From Rickettsia endosymbiont of Gonocerus acuteangulatus (GTDB taxonomy: Bacteria; Pseudomonadota; Alphaproteobacteria; Rickettsiales; Rickettsiaceae): a stretch of DNA of 64,000 bases. The stretch is from positions 930,001 to 994,000 of the forward strand of contig NZ_OZ032147.1 of NCBI RefSeq assembly GCF_964026435.1, in the 5' to 3' direction. Position 1 is the first letter of the stretch, and each line of letters starts with the position of its first letter. The notes below the pieces were generated by a model. The model had not been told where the DNA came from. It ran no database searches and was given only the letters and a program-made list of their open reading frames with translations. The position numbers were made by a program, and so were the translations under genes. Below are positions 50,758-60,401 of this stretch, piece after piece.

Positions 50758-50770
50758 GTTGTGGCTAACC

Positions 50771-50868
50771 GTCATTGCGAGGAGAGTAGCGACGAAGTAA
50801 TCGCAGGAATATTGTATTGCCTCATGAGATTGCCTCCGCCCTCTGCTATGCATCTCCTCGCAATGACG
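50771..50868. repeat. palindromic repeat of the GTCATTGCGAG type
   Basis: GTCATTGCGAGGAGAGTAGC at the left and GCATCTCCTCGCAATGAC at the right, with TATTGCCTCATGAGATTGCC at the centre. It separates efp and the suhB-like gene. Confidence 0.7.
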
Positions 50869-50926
50869 AAAAATCGATCCACAAAATGACAGTTTTTTTA
50901 TTCACCCATAAGTATATAATTACTAA

Positions 50927-51667
50927 ATGCAACCTATAACTAATTTGTTAATTAATTCACTGCGTAAAGCAGTTAAGTTTGTACATAGAGATTTTTTAGA
51001 GCTTGAAATGCTTCAAAAAAATCCTATTAGAAATGAAGAGTTTTGTAAGCGATCTTATTTAAGATTAAAAACTTTATTATGTGAAGAATTACAAAAACAT
51101 ACGAAATATTTATTTTTTCCTGAAGATCAGTTTGATCCGAATAATAATTATGAAACTGTTTTTTTAGTGAATCCTATAGATAGTCCAAATAATTTTGCTA
51201 GAAGTCTTCCTTTTTTTGCTGTATCAATAACTTGTCTGAAGCAAAATCAAGATGGTCTAACACCTGTTTCTACTATTATATATTTTCCAGTTCTTAATGA
51301 GATTTATTATGCTGAAAAGGGTAGAGGGGCTTGGGTAGAAAAAAATGATTTAGGATCTAATCATAAAGGTTTAAGATTAAGAGTTTCTGATAATGCTAGT
51401 CGAGAAAACTGTTTAACAATTATTGAAGATTTAAAAAACAATAATTCTCAAGTGTTTAATAACACTAGAACTTTTGGTTCTTCTTGTTATGCAGCAATGC
51501 TTTTGGCATCAGGCAAGGCGGATTTAATATATTTACCATTATTAAATTTTACATTATATTATTCTTTTGATCTTTTTATTAAAGAAGCAGGTGGTGTAGT
51601 TGTAGATTCTAGTGATAAATTTATATACTCGAATCGTTACATTACTAGAGAATTAAAAAAATCTTAA
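50927..51667 (+). CDS. SuhB/inositol-monophosphatase-like protein with altered active site
   Basis: This 246-aa protein has the overall IMPase/SuhB fold: an N-terminal helical region, LPFFAVSITCLKQNQ, YYAEKGRGAWVE, and the C-terminal SFDLFIKEAGGVVVDSS. However, the metal-binding DPIDGT motif reads NPIDSP (82-87), and the usual EE-S-G loop reads FFPEDQFD. Loss of the first Asp and the Gly-Thr suggests it has little or no phosphatase activity. It may keep a non-catalytic role, such as the SuhB role in transcription antitermination. Known rickettsial entries would tell whether the change is shared. Confidence 0.75.
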   Translation: MQPITNLLINSLRKAVKFVHRDFLELEMLQKNPIRNEEFCKRSYLRLKTLLCEELQKHTKYLFFPEDQFDPNNNYETVFLVNPIDSPNNFARSLPFFAVSITCLKQNQDGLTPVSTIIYFPVLNEIYYAEKGRGAWVEKNDLGSNHKGLRLRVSDNASRENCLTIIEDLKNNNSQVFNNTRTFGSSCYAAMLLASGKADLIYLPLLNFTLYYSFDLFIKEAGGVVVDSSDKFIYSNRYITRELKKS

Positions 51668-51746
51668 GCAAAATATTATTTTAAATTTGCATTTTTAGCA
51701 TTAAGATATAATAATTAAGCATGTTAATTATGTCTGTAATTGTATT

Positions 51747-52037
51747 ATGAAAAAATTCAATATTAAAGCTAATTTTGGAGGACAAGAGGCTGATTTTGTT
51801 ATCTATGTAGGTACACCACAAGATGGACATCATCCATTGCAGTTCCAAGCAAAATGGTTGTCAGACGAGAGAGGGGGTACTATTCCTGATGCTGTTATGG
51901 ATGCAGTAAAACAGCTATATGATCTTTCGAAAAAAAATAATGTATCGTTTGAAGATTTGTGTGTTTATGCTCTTGGTACTGCTCAAGAAGCTCAAACTAC
52001 AAATAATGATGAAGATAATAAAGCAGAACAAGCATAA
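51747..52037 (+). CDS. DUF2610 protein
   Basis: This 96-aa cytosolic protein starts [20 protein letters not shown] and has [17 protein letters not shown] and [17 protein letters not shown], the conserved parts of DUF2610 of Rickettsiales. The acidic tail ([10 protein letters not shown]) is likely disordered. Function unknown. A terminator-like hairpin follows. Confidence 0.8.
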   Translation: MKKFNIKANFGGQEADFVIYVGTPQDGHHPLQFQAKWLSDERGGTIPDAVMDAVKQLYDLSKKNNVSFEDLCVYALGTAQEAQTTNNDEDNKAEQA

Positions 52038-52094
52038 ATTATCAGCTTGTGGATATGTTCGGTGTCATCCTGTGGCTTGGGAACTAGGTCCAGC

Positions 52095-52121
52095 TAAAAA
52101 ATGCTATAAATTAGCATTTTT
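52095..52121 (+). terminator. hairpin with T-run
   Basis: AAAAAATGCTA and TTAGCATTTTTT pair across a short TAAA loop, giving a T-rich 3' arm. It lies 60 bp after the DUF2610 stop. The same AT-rich hairpin occurs in some palindromic repeats of this genome, so it may be repeat-derived. Confidence 0.55.
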
Positions 52122-52229
52122 TATACTTCCTTGCGTAGGTACAATTACTTTGTAATTTCCTTGCAATGATGAAAAACCGATCCACATACGCTATCAACAT
52201 AAAAAAATATAATAACTATAGAGATTAAA

Positions 52230-52925
52230 ATGAAACAATATAACGACTTATTTAAAATTATTCATCGTGAAGGTTACATATTTATTGCTAGTTTTGCATT
52301 AGTCAGCTTCTTACTTGCTTCTTTTAACGAGAAGCTTGGTTGTATGGGATTTATTGCTACTGCTTGGTGTATTTATTTTTTCCGTAACCCTGATCGTTTC
52401 GTACCGATAGGTAATGATTTGGTAATAAGCCCTGCAGATGGGGTAATTCAAGAAATTAAAGAAGCTTTACCGCCAGCAGAGTTAGGGCTTGGTGATGTCG
52501 AAATGATTAGAGTTAGTATTTTCCTAAATATCTTTAATGTGCATGTGAATAGAATTCCGGCAAATGGTAAAATTTTAGCATTACATTATAATCCTGGAAA
52601 GTTTTTTAATGCTTCTCTTGATAAAGCAAGTGTTTATAATGAACGTCAATCTGTATTAATGGAAACAGAGCAGGGACAGAAAATTGTTTTTGTTCAAATT
52701 GCAGGGTTAATAGCAAGACGTATAGTTTGTGATCTAGAAGAAAGTAACGAAGTTAAAGCAGGCGAACGATATGGTATAATTCGTTTCGGTAGTAGAGTTG
52801 ATGTGTATCTACCTTTAAAAACAGCTTTATTAGTAAGTAAAGGACAAACTGCTATTGGTGGTGAAACTATTATTGCTGATTTCGGACGCAAAAAGACATC
52901 TGAATTACAATTTGAAAGAAAGTAG
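52230..52925 (+). CDS. psd: phosphatidylserine decarboxylase proenzyme
   Basis: This 231-aa enzyme makes phosphatidylethanolamine. It is of the short alphaproteobacterial/archaetidylserine type with one or two membrane segments near the N-terminus ([17 protein letters not shown]). Motifs are [32 protein letters not shown] and the self-cleavage site in [13 protein letters not shown], where Ser at about 189 becomes the pyruvoyl group. It lies upstream of pssA, the preceding step in the pathway. Confidence 0.95.
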   Translation: MKQYNDLFKIIHREGYIFIASFALVSFLLASFNEKLGCMGFIATAWCIYFFRNPDRFVPIGNDLVISPADGVIQEIKEALPPAELGLGDVEMIRVSIFLNIFNVHVNRIPANGKILALHYNPGKFFNASLDKASVYNERQSVLMETEQGQKIVFVQIAGLIARRIVCDLEESNEVKAGERYGIIRFGSRVDVYLPLKTALLVSKGQTAIGGETIIADFGRKKTSELQFERK

Positions 52926-52942
52926 AAGCAACCGTCATTTAT

Positions 52943-53061
52943 ATGTCATTCCCGCGTAGGCAGGAATCCAGTCTAAAGCGAGATAAATCGAGCTTTTAAT
53001 TTTAAAAGTTTATTGTATTTATACTTTTTTACTGGATGCCTGCTTTAGCTAGGAATGACAT
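52943..53061. repeat. Rickettsia-palindromic-element-like repeat
   Basis: ATGTCATTCCCGCGTAGGC at the left and GCTAGGAATGACAT at the right, with AGCGAGATAAATCGAGC inside. It lies between psd and pssA. Confidence 0.75.
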
Positions 53062-53113
53062 GGTGGGCATGAACATTATAATATCATAAACCATATTTTC
53101 TTGAGTCTCTGCA

Positions 53114-53884
53114 TTGTTAAAAATTCGTAAAACTATAATATCTAAACCTGTACCTATAATAAAATTAATACCAAACTTTGTGACTCTGCTTGGCTTAGTA
53201 ACTGGTATGAGTTCAGTAAAATTTGCATTAGATAGTAAATGGGAAATTGCAGTATATTGCATTATAGTAGCAGCAATTATTGATGGCATTGATGGAAGAA
53301 TTGCAAGGATGCTAAATGCTACTAGCCCATTTGGTGCGGAGCTTGATTCGTTATGTGATTTTGCTAATTTTGGTATAGCACCTGCTTATTTAATATATTT
53401 ATGGTCTTTCCAGCAATATGAGTATAAAGTATTTTCTTCAGCAGTAATGTTACTATTCATAGTATGTATGGCTCTACGTCTTGCTAGGTTTAATGTTGGT
53501 ATTTATCAGCCAAAACAAGATAAAAAACCTGAGCATTTCTTTACAGGTGTACCTGCCCCTTGCGGTGCTTTACTTGCCTTAGTTCCTGTAATGATAGATT
53601 TTGAAATCGGTACATTATTAAATATAAATGTTCGTATTCATACTATAACAATTAACATCTATTTAGCTATTATAGCTTTTCTGCTTGCTAGCAGACTTCC
53701 TACAATTTCAACAAAAAATTTAAGTATCAAGCCTGAATATTTATCGCTTGCGATGATTTTATTTGCTGTTGTTATTATAAATCTTATAATATATCCATGG
53801 TATGCACTGCCATTTATTGCAGTTATATATATTCTTTCTATCCCGTTTTGTTATTTCTTAAAACATAAATTTAATAACAATTAA
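53114..53884 (+). CDS. pssA: CDP-diacylglycerol-serine O-phosphatidyltransferase
   Basis: This 256-aa membrane protein makes phosphatidylserine from CDP-diacylglycerol. The CDP-alcohol phosphotransferase motif DG-x2-AR-x8-G-x3-D-x3-D is seen in DGRIARMLNATSPFGAELD followed by SLCD. The start is TTG at 53114 with LKIRKTIISKPVP following; no ATG gives a full-length protein. About seven membrane segments follow. It ends 2 nt before emrA. Confidence 0.93.
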   Translation: MLKIRKTIISKPVPIIKLIPNFVTLLGLVTGMSSVKFALDSKWEIAVYCIIVAAIIDGIDGRIARMLNATSPFGAELDSLCDFANFGIAPAYLIYLWSFQQYEYKVFSSAVMLLFIVCMALRLARFNVGIYQPKQDKKPEHFFTGVPAPCGALLALVPVMIDFEIGTLLNINVRIHTITINIYLAIIAFLLASRLPTISTKNLSIKPEYLSLAMILFAVVIINLIIYPWYALPFIAVIYILSIPFCYFLKHKFNNN

Positions 53885-53886
53885 TT

Positions 53887-54930
53887 ATGCTTGATGTATT
53901 ACAACAAAATATTCAAAAATATAAAAATCACCCATTTGCTAAATATATCCTCATTATAGCCCTTATAGTAATAACTTATTTAGGTTATAAAATTTATGTT
54001 TGGGTAAATACAGAATCAACAGATAATGCTTATATTGATGCTGATATTTCAGATGTTAGTGCTGAAATTAGTGGAGTTTTAACTAGTTTATTAGTGACTA
54101 ATAACACAAAAGTTAGTAAAGGCGATTTAATCGGCGAAATCGATGATAGAGACTATAAAGCCAAGCTTGCAGCCCTTGAGGCATTTATTAGAGCTTCAGA
54201 AAAAAATATAGAGATTATTGATCAAAAAATATCTATAGGGCAGAATCAATTAGAACAGGCAGGCGAAAAACTAAAACTTGCCGCCACAAATTTTAATATT
54301 GTTTCAACTGATTTTACTAGAGTACAAGAGTTAAATAAGGCAAAATTTGCCAGTATTAAAGCATTAGATGATTCTAAAAATGCTTATCAAAAAGCAAAAA
54401 CCGATTACAAACAAGCTCAGCTAGATATAGATATCTCTAGGCAAAACTTACAGCTCCTTGGGCTTGAAAAAGCTGCAGAACAAGAAAAGCTAAAAGAATT
54501 AGAAGCAAATAAAAAAATTATCTTACGGAGCTTGGAGAACACTAAGCTTATTGCTGCGGTATCTGGTGTATTTGGTAATAGTAGTTTAGAAGTGGGAAAT
54601 TATATAACACCTGGTAGAGCCTTGTTTTCCATAGTACAAGATAATTCAATGTATATTCAGGCTAATTTTAAGGAAACACAAATTGAGAAATTTCAGCCAG
54701 GCATGAAAGTAAAAATACAATTTGATGCTATTCCTAAGAAAACATTTTATGGAAAAATCCGTAATATTTCCCCTGCTACCGGTTCTAAATTTACCTTAAT
54801 CCCACCCGATAATGCCACCGGTAATTTTACTAAGATAGTGCAGCGTGTACCTGTTTTAATAGATTTTGATGCCCCTGTTGCTAATTTAATCCCAGGTATG
54901 TCAGTAGTTGTATATATTAGAACTGATTAG
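53887..54930 (+). CDS. HlyD/EmrA-family membrane fusion protein
   Basis: This 347-aa periplasmic adaptor has an N-terminal membrane anchor (ILIIALIVITYLGYKIYVWV), the lipoyl halves (STDNAYIDADISDVSAEISG, then LIAAVSGVFGNSSLEVGNY), a coiled-coil hairpin (about 90-210) and a beta-barrel. TDNAYI is typical of EmrA. It should link an inner-membrane exporter (EmrB type) to the outer membrane. No EmrB gene follows; instead a broken Rpn gene and IS elements do. Confidence 0.88.
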   Translation: MLDVLQQNIQKYKNHPFAKYILIIALIVITYLGYKIYVWVNTESTDNAYIDADISDVSAEISGVLTSLLVTNNTKVSKGDLIGEIDDRDYKAKLAALEAFIRASEKNIEIIDQKISIGQNQLEQAGEKLKLAATNFNIVSTDFTRVQELNKAKFASIKALDDSKNAYQKAKTDYKQAQLDIDISRQNLQLLGLEKAAEQEKLKELEANKKIILRSLENTKLIAAVSGVFGNSSLEVGNYITPGRALFSIVQDNSMYIQANFKETQIEKFQPGMKVKIQFDAIPKKTFYGKIRNISPATGSKFTLIPPDNATGNFTKIVQRVPVLIDFDAPVANLIPGMSVVVYIRTD

Positions 54931-55004
54931 AAAGTTTAATTTTTTAAGGAAAGTGTTGTCTAAATTAAATTTTTATGCTATAAGGCAAAAAAATATGCAA
55001 CTAT

Positions 55005-55297
55005 AAGTAGCTCATATTAATATACAAAGATATTTAGACCCAACAAATGATAGTTTGTTTAAGAAAATTTTTAGCGATATAGAACGCTTAAAAGAGTTTA
55101 TCAATAGTATACTTGATTTACCTGAAGGGTATATAATCGAGATGCAAAAGAAGAATGAGTCGGATTATTTAAAACGAGCTCAATATTATTCTGCTCATGC
55201 TTATGTTAGTCAGCTTTAAAAAGGTCTACTTTACAAGAATTTATTACCAGTAGTTATTATATCTTTAATTAAAGATAAGCTGTTTAGTGAGGAAGTA
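55005..55297 (+). pseudogene. PDDEXK/Rpn-family nuclease, 5' part
   Basis: The frame reads INIQRYLDPTNDSLFKKIF, LKEFINSILDLPEGYIIEMQ, KRAQYYSAHAYVSQL, a TAA, then KGLLYKNLLPVVIISLIKDK, LFSEEV. The order fits Rpn/PDDEXK transposase-like proteins, but the usual section between LPEG and the IxEMQ active site is deleted and a nonsense codon is present. The gene was decayed apart from the insertion. The 3' part is at 61664-62115. Confidence 0.75.
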
Positions 55298-55336
55298 TAG
55301 CTTAATGCGATAAGGTAGTGACTTTTTTAAGAGCAT

Positions 55337-56402
55337 TGAAAATACTATAAGTAAGTAGAACAGAACCTATTTAAAATAATAAGATTTTAAATAGGTAATG
55401 ATGAACAGAAAATATAGACACTTATCTCGAGAAGAGAGATATGAGATAAAAAGAATGTATGACCTAGGAGTCAGTATTAATAAGATAGCACAACATCTTA
55501 CGAGGTCTAAAAGCGCTATTAGTATGGAGCTAAAAAGAAATAAGGTAAAAGATAAGTATATGCCTTGTGTTGCTCAGGAAAAATATGAAAACAGGATGTA
55601 TCAGCAAGAGTTATTAAAAATAGAAAAGAACCCTATGTTGTTAGATTATATTAAAAATGCTATGATTCGCAAGAAATGGTCGCCGGATGCTATAGCCGGA
55701 AAGTTAAAACTAGACAAAAATACAGCTTTGTGTATCAGTACAGAAAGTATATATAGATTTGTTTACACTTCTGCAGTAGCAGCTAAATTAAAGTTATATA
55801 GCTATTTACCTTCTAAAAGATATAAAAGGCAAGAAAGAGGGAAGAGGCGTCAAAGGATCATTATACCACAAAGGATCTCAATACATCAGCATGATGCAAT
55901 AGCTACGAAAAAGGTAGAAGTAGGGAATTTTGAGGCAGATCTTACATTTCATAAAGGTAATCAAAGTATGAATATTGGTGCACTGGTGGATAAAAAGAGT
56001 CAAAAGATTATTTTAGTGCTGAATAACTCCAAGAGAGCTACAACAGTTACCAATGGTTTTTTAAGAAAGATAAAAACTCTTCCAAATAGTGTGAGAAAGA
56101 CTATTACTATGGATAATGGCAAAGAGTTTGTGGGGCATGTTGCCTATAGACTATCTGGGTTTCAAACTTTCTTTTGTGATCCATACCACCCTAGACAAAA
56201 AGCATTAGTAGAAAAAATGAATTCTATGATTCATAGAATTTTACCTAAAAATACAGATATTACTACCGTTACACAAAGAGGTCTTGACAATGTTGCTGAG
56301 ATTTTAAATAACATGCCAAGAAAGATTTTTGGTTATAAAACCCCCAATGAAATTTGGGCAGAAAATTTATAGGTTTTGTTCTACTTAGTCCTTGAATTTT
56401 CA
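55337..56402 (+). mobile_element. IS30-type element, copy J3 (1066 bp, intact)
   Basis: Inverted ends TGAAAATACTATAAGTAAGT and the complement of TGAAAATTCAAGGACTAAGT. Left flank AGAGCA and right flank TGCTCAAAA are IS630-A sequences that lie 21 bp apart in the intact copy. Either the insertion removed these bases or a deletion followed. Confidence 0.88.
55398..56372 (+). CDS. IS30-family transposase, intact
   Basis: This 324-aa protein has N-terminal HTH domains (HLSREERYEIKRMYDLG, INKIAQHLTRSKSAISMEL) and a DDE core: VEVGNFEADLTFHKG, TITMDNGKEFVGH and KALVEKMNSMIHR. The second start Met is at 55401. It is the only intact IS30-type gene here; copies J1 and J2 are broken. Confidence 0.93.
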   Translation: MMNRKYRHLSREERYEIKRMYDLGVSINKIAQHLTRSKSAISMELKRNKVKDKYMPCVAQEKYENRMYQQELLKIEKNPMLLDYIKNAMIRKKWSPDAIAGKLKLDKNTALCISTESIYRFVYTSAVAAKLKLYSYLPSKRYKRQERGKRRQRIIIPQRISIHQHDAIATKKVEVGNFEADLTFHKGNQSMNIGALVDKKSQKIILVLNNSKRATTVTNGFLRKIKTLPNSVRKTITMDNGKEFVGHVAYRLSGFQTFFCDPYHPRQKALVEKMNSMIHRILPKNTDITTVTQRGLDNVAEILNNMPRKIFGYKTPNEIWAENL

Positions 56403-57000
56403 TGCTCAAAATTAGAAATAGTTTTTCTTATTTTATTCTTGATTTTAAACCAGTAATGCTCAATAGAATTTAAGTCAGGAGAGTAAGTTGGTAAAAATAA
56501 AATACTGCAACCAACAGATTCAATTAACGTTTTCACTTTTGTACTTTTATGAAAATTAATATTATCCATTACTACTATCTGACCAGCCTTTAATTCCTTG
56601 ATCAATATCTCTTGTACATAAGTTTCAAAAATGTCCTTATTACATGTCCCATCAAATATTATTGGGGCAATAATATCTTTGACACACAGCCCAGCAATCA
56701 TACTAATCCGTGATTTATGTTGATAGACCTTTTCACCATAACATCTTTGACCGATAATGCTCCACCCGTGTTCTCTACAGCTATTATCTTCTATCCCAGA
56801 CTCATCGATAAATACTAAATCTTGTTTATCTATAGTTTTTAGTTTCAATATAAACTCATTCCTTAGACCAATATCCCTTTTGGGATGAAGAAAAGTTTTT
56901 TTTATAACTATAACCTAATTTATTAAGCAATCTTGATATCGTACTTGCAGATACTTTTTGACTCCAGTTATTAGCTAGCTCCATGGTGGTTTTATCAAAA

Positions 57001-57126
57001 CAAAACTTACGCTATGTTATAGCAAATATGCTAAAAACCCTTACTACAAAGCTATGTTTTTATAGTGCATCACTTTATAATATCCTTTAATTTATAGGAA
57101 TTATATCAAACATAGCGTAAGTTTTG
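57001..57126. mobile_element. MITE with IS701-like ends, copy M7 (126 bp)
   Basis: CAAAACTTACGCTATG ends with duplicated AAAA (56997-57000 and 57127-57130). It is at the junction of IS630-A4 and IS200-K4. Confidence 0.85.
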
Positions 57127-57390
57127 AAAAATAAAAGTAATCCCCGCCGCAAGCAGCGGGGTATTTTAGAAGAAAGCTAGCTGATGATCCTCATGCAGTT
57201 TCTGATATTCCTTGCCTTGGTTTTTTACGTATTTTCCTATCATATTCTCATTTCCATGCTTACTGTCATTGCTAAAATAAAAGGGACCAGTAAATTGCAC
57301 GAAAAAGGGACCAGAGAAGTTGGTGTGACCTAATAAGGTTAATGTGCAATATTCACTAGATAATTAAGCAAGTAAATATCTAGTGATACA

Positions 57391-58812
57391 ATGATAAGAA
57401 TAAATATGTATACAACAATTATCACCCTTTATAAACAAGGCAATAGTCAAAGGAATATTGCCAAACTAACAAGAACAGACCGCAAAACAGTACGAAAAAT
57501 AATAAACCGCTATGTAGAGGCTGGTACAGAATCCCCAGCAATCTATGAACGATCTTCAGTTTTGGATTTTTGGCACGAAAAAATAATTGAGTTATTAGAA
57601 AAAAATCTGAGTTACATAAGAATTTTTGAGGAGTTAAAAAATCAAGGTTATACAAGCAGTTATACTTCTTTGACCCGTTATATCAAAAAATATAAAATTA
57701 AGGATAACAGTTGCATTCGTTTTCATACTTTAGCAGGAGAGGAAGCACAAGTAGATTTTGGTGACATAGGCTTACAGTATAATTCTAAAGGGCGTAGAGT
57801 TAAAGCATATGTATTTAATATGCGTTTAAGCTATAGTCGCCTTGATTATTATGAAGTAGTGTTTGATCAAAGTTGTCAAACATGGATTCAATGTCATATC
57901 AATGCATTTAATTATTTTGCTGGTAGTCCAAAAGTAATAAAACTTGATAATCTTAAAGCTGGAGTAGTAGATGCCAATTTTTATGAGCCAGTATATCAGA
58001 AGGAATATAAGTGCTTAGCCGATCATTATGGAATTTTACTTTCTCCTTGTCGAGTGTATCAACCGCAAGAAAAAGGCAAAGTTGAGTCGGGAATAAAATA
58101 CGTTAAAAATAATTTTTTTGCTGGTCGTAAATTTGATAGATATGAAGAATTAACAAATGGTCTTGCAAATTGGTTAAATAAGGCCAATAGCCGAATACAT
58201 GGTACTACTAAGAGAATACCTAGAGAACTGTTTGAGCAAGAGGAAAGAAGTAGTTTGATTCCTTTACCATTAGAAACTTTTGATTTGTCATCTTGGCATA
58301 ATCGAAAAGTAGCAAAAGATTGTCATATTACCATAGATAATAATTATTACTCTGTACCAGCAAAATATATATACAGTGAGGTAATGGTACAATTGTCCCC
58401 AAAACTTGTTCAAATATTTTCTATACAAAATGATTTAATAGCAAGACACGTTAGAACAGAGGGCAAGGGGATATTTACCACTAATCCGTCTCATTATGCT
58501 AAATACAAACGTCTATGCCCAGGTTTTATAGAATATAGTGAACATTATCAACAACAAATGCAGCAGATAGGGAATAATTGCAGTTTATTATTAGAATCAT
58601 TACAACAAACAAGAGTGAATGATTGGCAACGTTGTGCACGAGGTATCATTTCTTTACGTAAGGTTTACAATGATGACTTAATAGATAAAGCCTGTCATAG
58701 AGCACTACATTATGGTATAAGTTCTTACTCTAAAATTAAGAATATTTTAAATAGTAATGCAGTAAACTTACCATTACCAGAGTTTGGAGGTAATAATGCA
58801 GAACTTATTTAA
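57391..58812 (+). CDS. istA: IstA transposase of IS21
   Basis: 473 aa, the same protein as at 29493-30914, with HTH and DDE motifs (AQVDFGD, IKLDNLKAG, KVESGIKY) intact. Confidence 0.95.
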   Translation: MIRINMYTTIITLYKQGNSQRNIAKLTRTDRKTVRKIINRYVEAGTESPAIYERSSVLDFWHEKIIELLEKNLSYIRIFEELKNQGYTSSYTSLTRYIKKYKIKDNSCIRFHTLAGEEAQVDFGDIGLQYNSKGRRVKAYVFNMRLSYSRLDYYEVVFDQSCQTWIQCHINAFNYFAGSPKVIKLDNLKAGVVDANFYEPVYQKEYKCLADHYGILLSPCRVYQPQEKGKVESGIKYVKNNFFAGRKFDRYEELTNGLANWLNKANSRIHGTTKRIPRELFEQEERSSLIPLPLETFDLSSWHNRKVAKDCHITIDNNYYSVPAKYIYSEVMVQLSPKLVQIFSIQNDLIARHVRTEGKGIFTTNPSHYAKYKRLCPGFIEYSEHYQQQMQQIGNNCSLLLESLQQTRVNDWQRCARGIISLRKVYNDDLIDKACHRALHYGISSYSKIKNILNSNAVNLPLPEFGGNNAELI

Positions 58813-59539
58813 TGACCTACGAAGCTTTAGATTATCAGGTATAGTCAATAGTTTAAATGAAAGGATTATTTATGCTCAAAATAATAAACTAGGATTTAAA
58901 GAATTTCTATCACTATTATGTGAAGATGAAAAATCTAACCGTAAGGATAATAATTACCGTCGCCGTAAAAGTGCTGCTAAATTGCCGGTAACTAAAAATT
59001 TAGAAGACTTTGATTTTAATTTCCAACCAAGTGTTGATGCCAAAGTAATAAGTGATTTATCAACTTGTGATTATATTAATACTAAGGGAAATGTAATATT
59101 CATAGGTGATTCAGGAACTGGGAAAACTCATCTTGCCATTGGGCTAGCATTAAAAGCTTTAACACGAGAATACTCTGTATATTTTACTACGGTATCGGAT
59201 ATGCTTTATAATTTACATATTGCAAGAGCAGATAATAGTTATCACAAAAAGGTTAAATTACTCCTATCGTTTGATTTATTAATTCTTGATGAGCTCGGGT
59301 TTAAGCAATTGCCAAAACATTCAGTAGAAGACTTTTTTAATATTATTGCTAAACGATATGAAAATAAATCTACCATTATTACCACAAACAAGGATTTTGA
59401 AAAATGGAATGAAATATTTGCTGATGAAGTATTAACTCATGCAATTATTGATCGAGTGGTACATCATGCTCATATACTAAACATAAAAGGTAAAAGTTAT
59501 CGTATTAATAACTATAAATCTGGAGGTAATATGGCATAA
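58796..59539 (+). CDS. istB: IstB ATPase of IS21
   Basis: About 247 aa from the ATG 5 nt after GGAGG, the same protein as at 30898-31641, with Walker A GDSGTGKTHLA. Confidence 0.95.
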   Translation: MQNLFNDLRSFRLSGIVNSLNERIIYAQNNKLGFKEFLSLLCEDEKSNRKDNNYRRRKSAAKLPVTKNLEDFDFNFQPSVDAKVISDLSTCDYINTKGNVIFIGDSGTGKTHLAIGLALKALTREYSVYFTTVSDMLYNLHIARADNSYHKKVKLLLSFDLLILDELGFKQLPKHSVEDFFNIIAKRYENKSTIITTNKDFEKWNEIFADEVLTHAIIDRVVHHAHILNIKGKSYRINNYKSGGNMA

Positions 59540-60296
59540 AAATTTTTAAATATAGTGGTTCCTTTTTCGTGCAATTTACTGGTCCCTTTTTAATTGACAA
59601 TGACACTTACCTACCGTACTCGTAAAATATCCATCAGTCCAAAATTCTCCACCCCATAATTGTTTCTTTACCTGTGGACACTGTCTAAATATTTGACGAG
59701 CTGTAACACTTTTAATTGTTGTTACTATTTTTGTTACGCTATAGGTTGGTACAGATTGTACCAAAAAATGGACATGATCTTCATCAACCCCTATTTCTAA
59801 AAATTTTATTTGATATCTCTTTTCTATCTCTAAACATATTTCTCGTAATACTTGATCAACTGATACGTCAAACACTGCTCGGCGATATTTTGCTGGAAAT
59901 ACCATGTGATACAGCAGTACCGTAACATTATGACTTTTATGTATATATTTGCTCATTCCGCCATATTACGCCGCAAGCGGCGGGGAATATACCCAAAAGA
60001 GATTTAATTCTATAAATTTTTTAAATCCCTCTATGTCTCTTATTATTCTACGATGTCCTGTATGATAACCACTTTTTGCTTTGACATCCCCAGTTTGTTT
60101 CTTTAATTTTTTCCACTCTATTATAGTCTTCCTACTAATAGAGTATATCTCTGAAGTCTCTTTTATTGTTTTACCATCTGTTAAACTTTTTATTACTCGT
60201 ATTCTTAAATCGTATGAATATGCCTTTGCCATAAGTTTTTCATTTAGTATAATCCAACTCATACTATAAGTCACTACCTTATCGCATTAAGCTATA

Positions 60297-60401
60297 GAGT
60301 CTGGTACAGAATATCCTGCACCCTATGAACGATCTTCAGCGCTGGATTCTTGGCACGAACAAATAATTGAGTTATTAGAAAAGAATCTAAGTTACATAAG
60401 A
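60297..60401 (+). mobile_element. fragment of a diverged IS21 istA gene
   Basis: About 105 bp read GAGTCTGGTACAGAATATCC, then GAACGATCTTCAGCGCTGG and on to AAGTTACATAAG. This matches 29621-29725 of the intact istA with several changes, so it is an older or different IS21 copy. It is cut by IS630-A at a TA and by IS701. Confidence 0.75.

Larger units (their letters stand above)
57264..59605 (+). mobile_element. IS21-type element, copy 2 (2342 bp)
   Basis: Ends TGTCATTG and CAATGACA with 5-bp duplication CTTAC (57259-57263 and 59606-59610). Same length as copy 1 and, as far as I can see, the same sequence, so one of them moved recently. Confidence 0.95.
57131..60002 (-). mobile_element. IS200 element, copy K4, split by IS21
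   Basis: The left part is 57131-57263 and the right part 59606-60002, with IS21 between; the sum without one CTTAC is 525 bp. The tnpA gene is cut so only about 115 codons remain in frame (ending TSTVGK). In the tnpA direction the element follows TTAAA. Target is IS630-A4. Confidence 0.87.
55298..60294 (-). mobile_element. IS630-type element A, copy A4, carrying IS30, MITE, IS200 and IS21
   Basis: TA-flanked ends at 55296-55297 and 60295-60296. Pieces of one IS630-A copy are separated by IS30-J3 (with 21 bp of the host IS lost), MITE M7 and IS200-K4, which itself contains IS21 copy 2. Summing the parts explains the 4997 bp to within about 20 bp. The transposase catalytic half (56381-56848 minus) is open. 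The right TA is followed by a diverged istA fragment, not by the Rpn gene. Confidence 0.85.
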
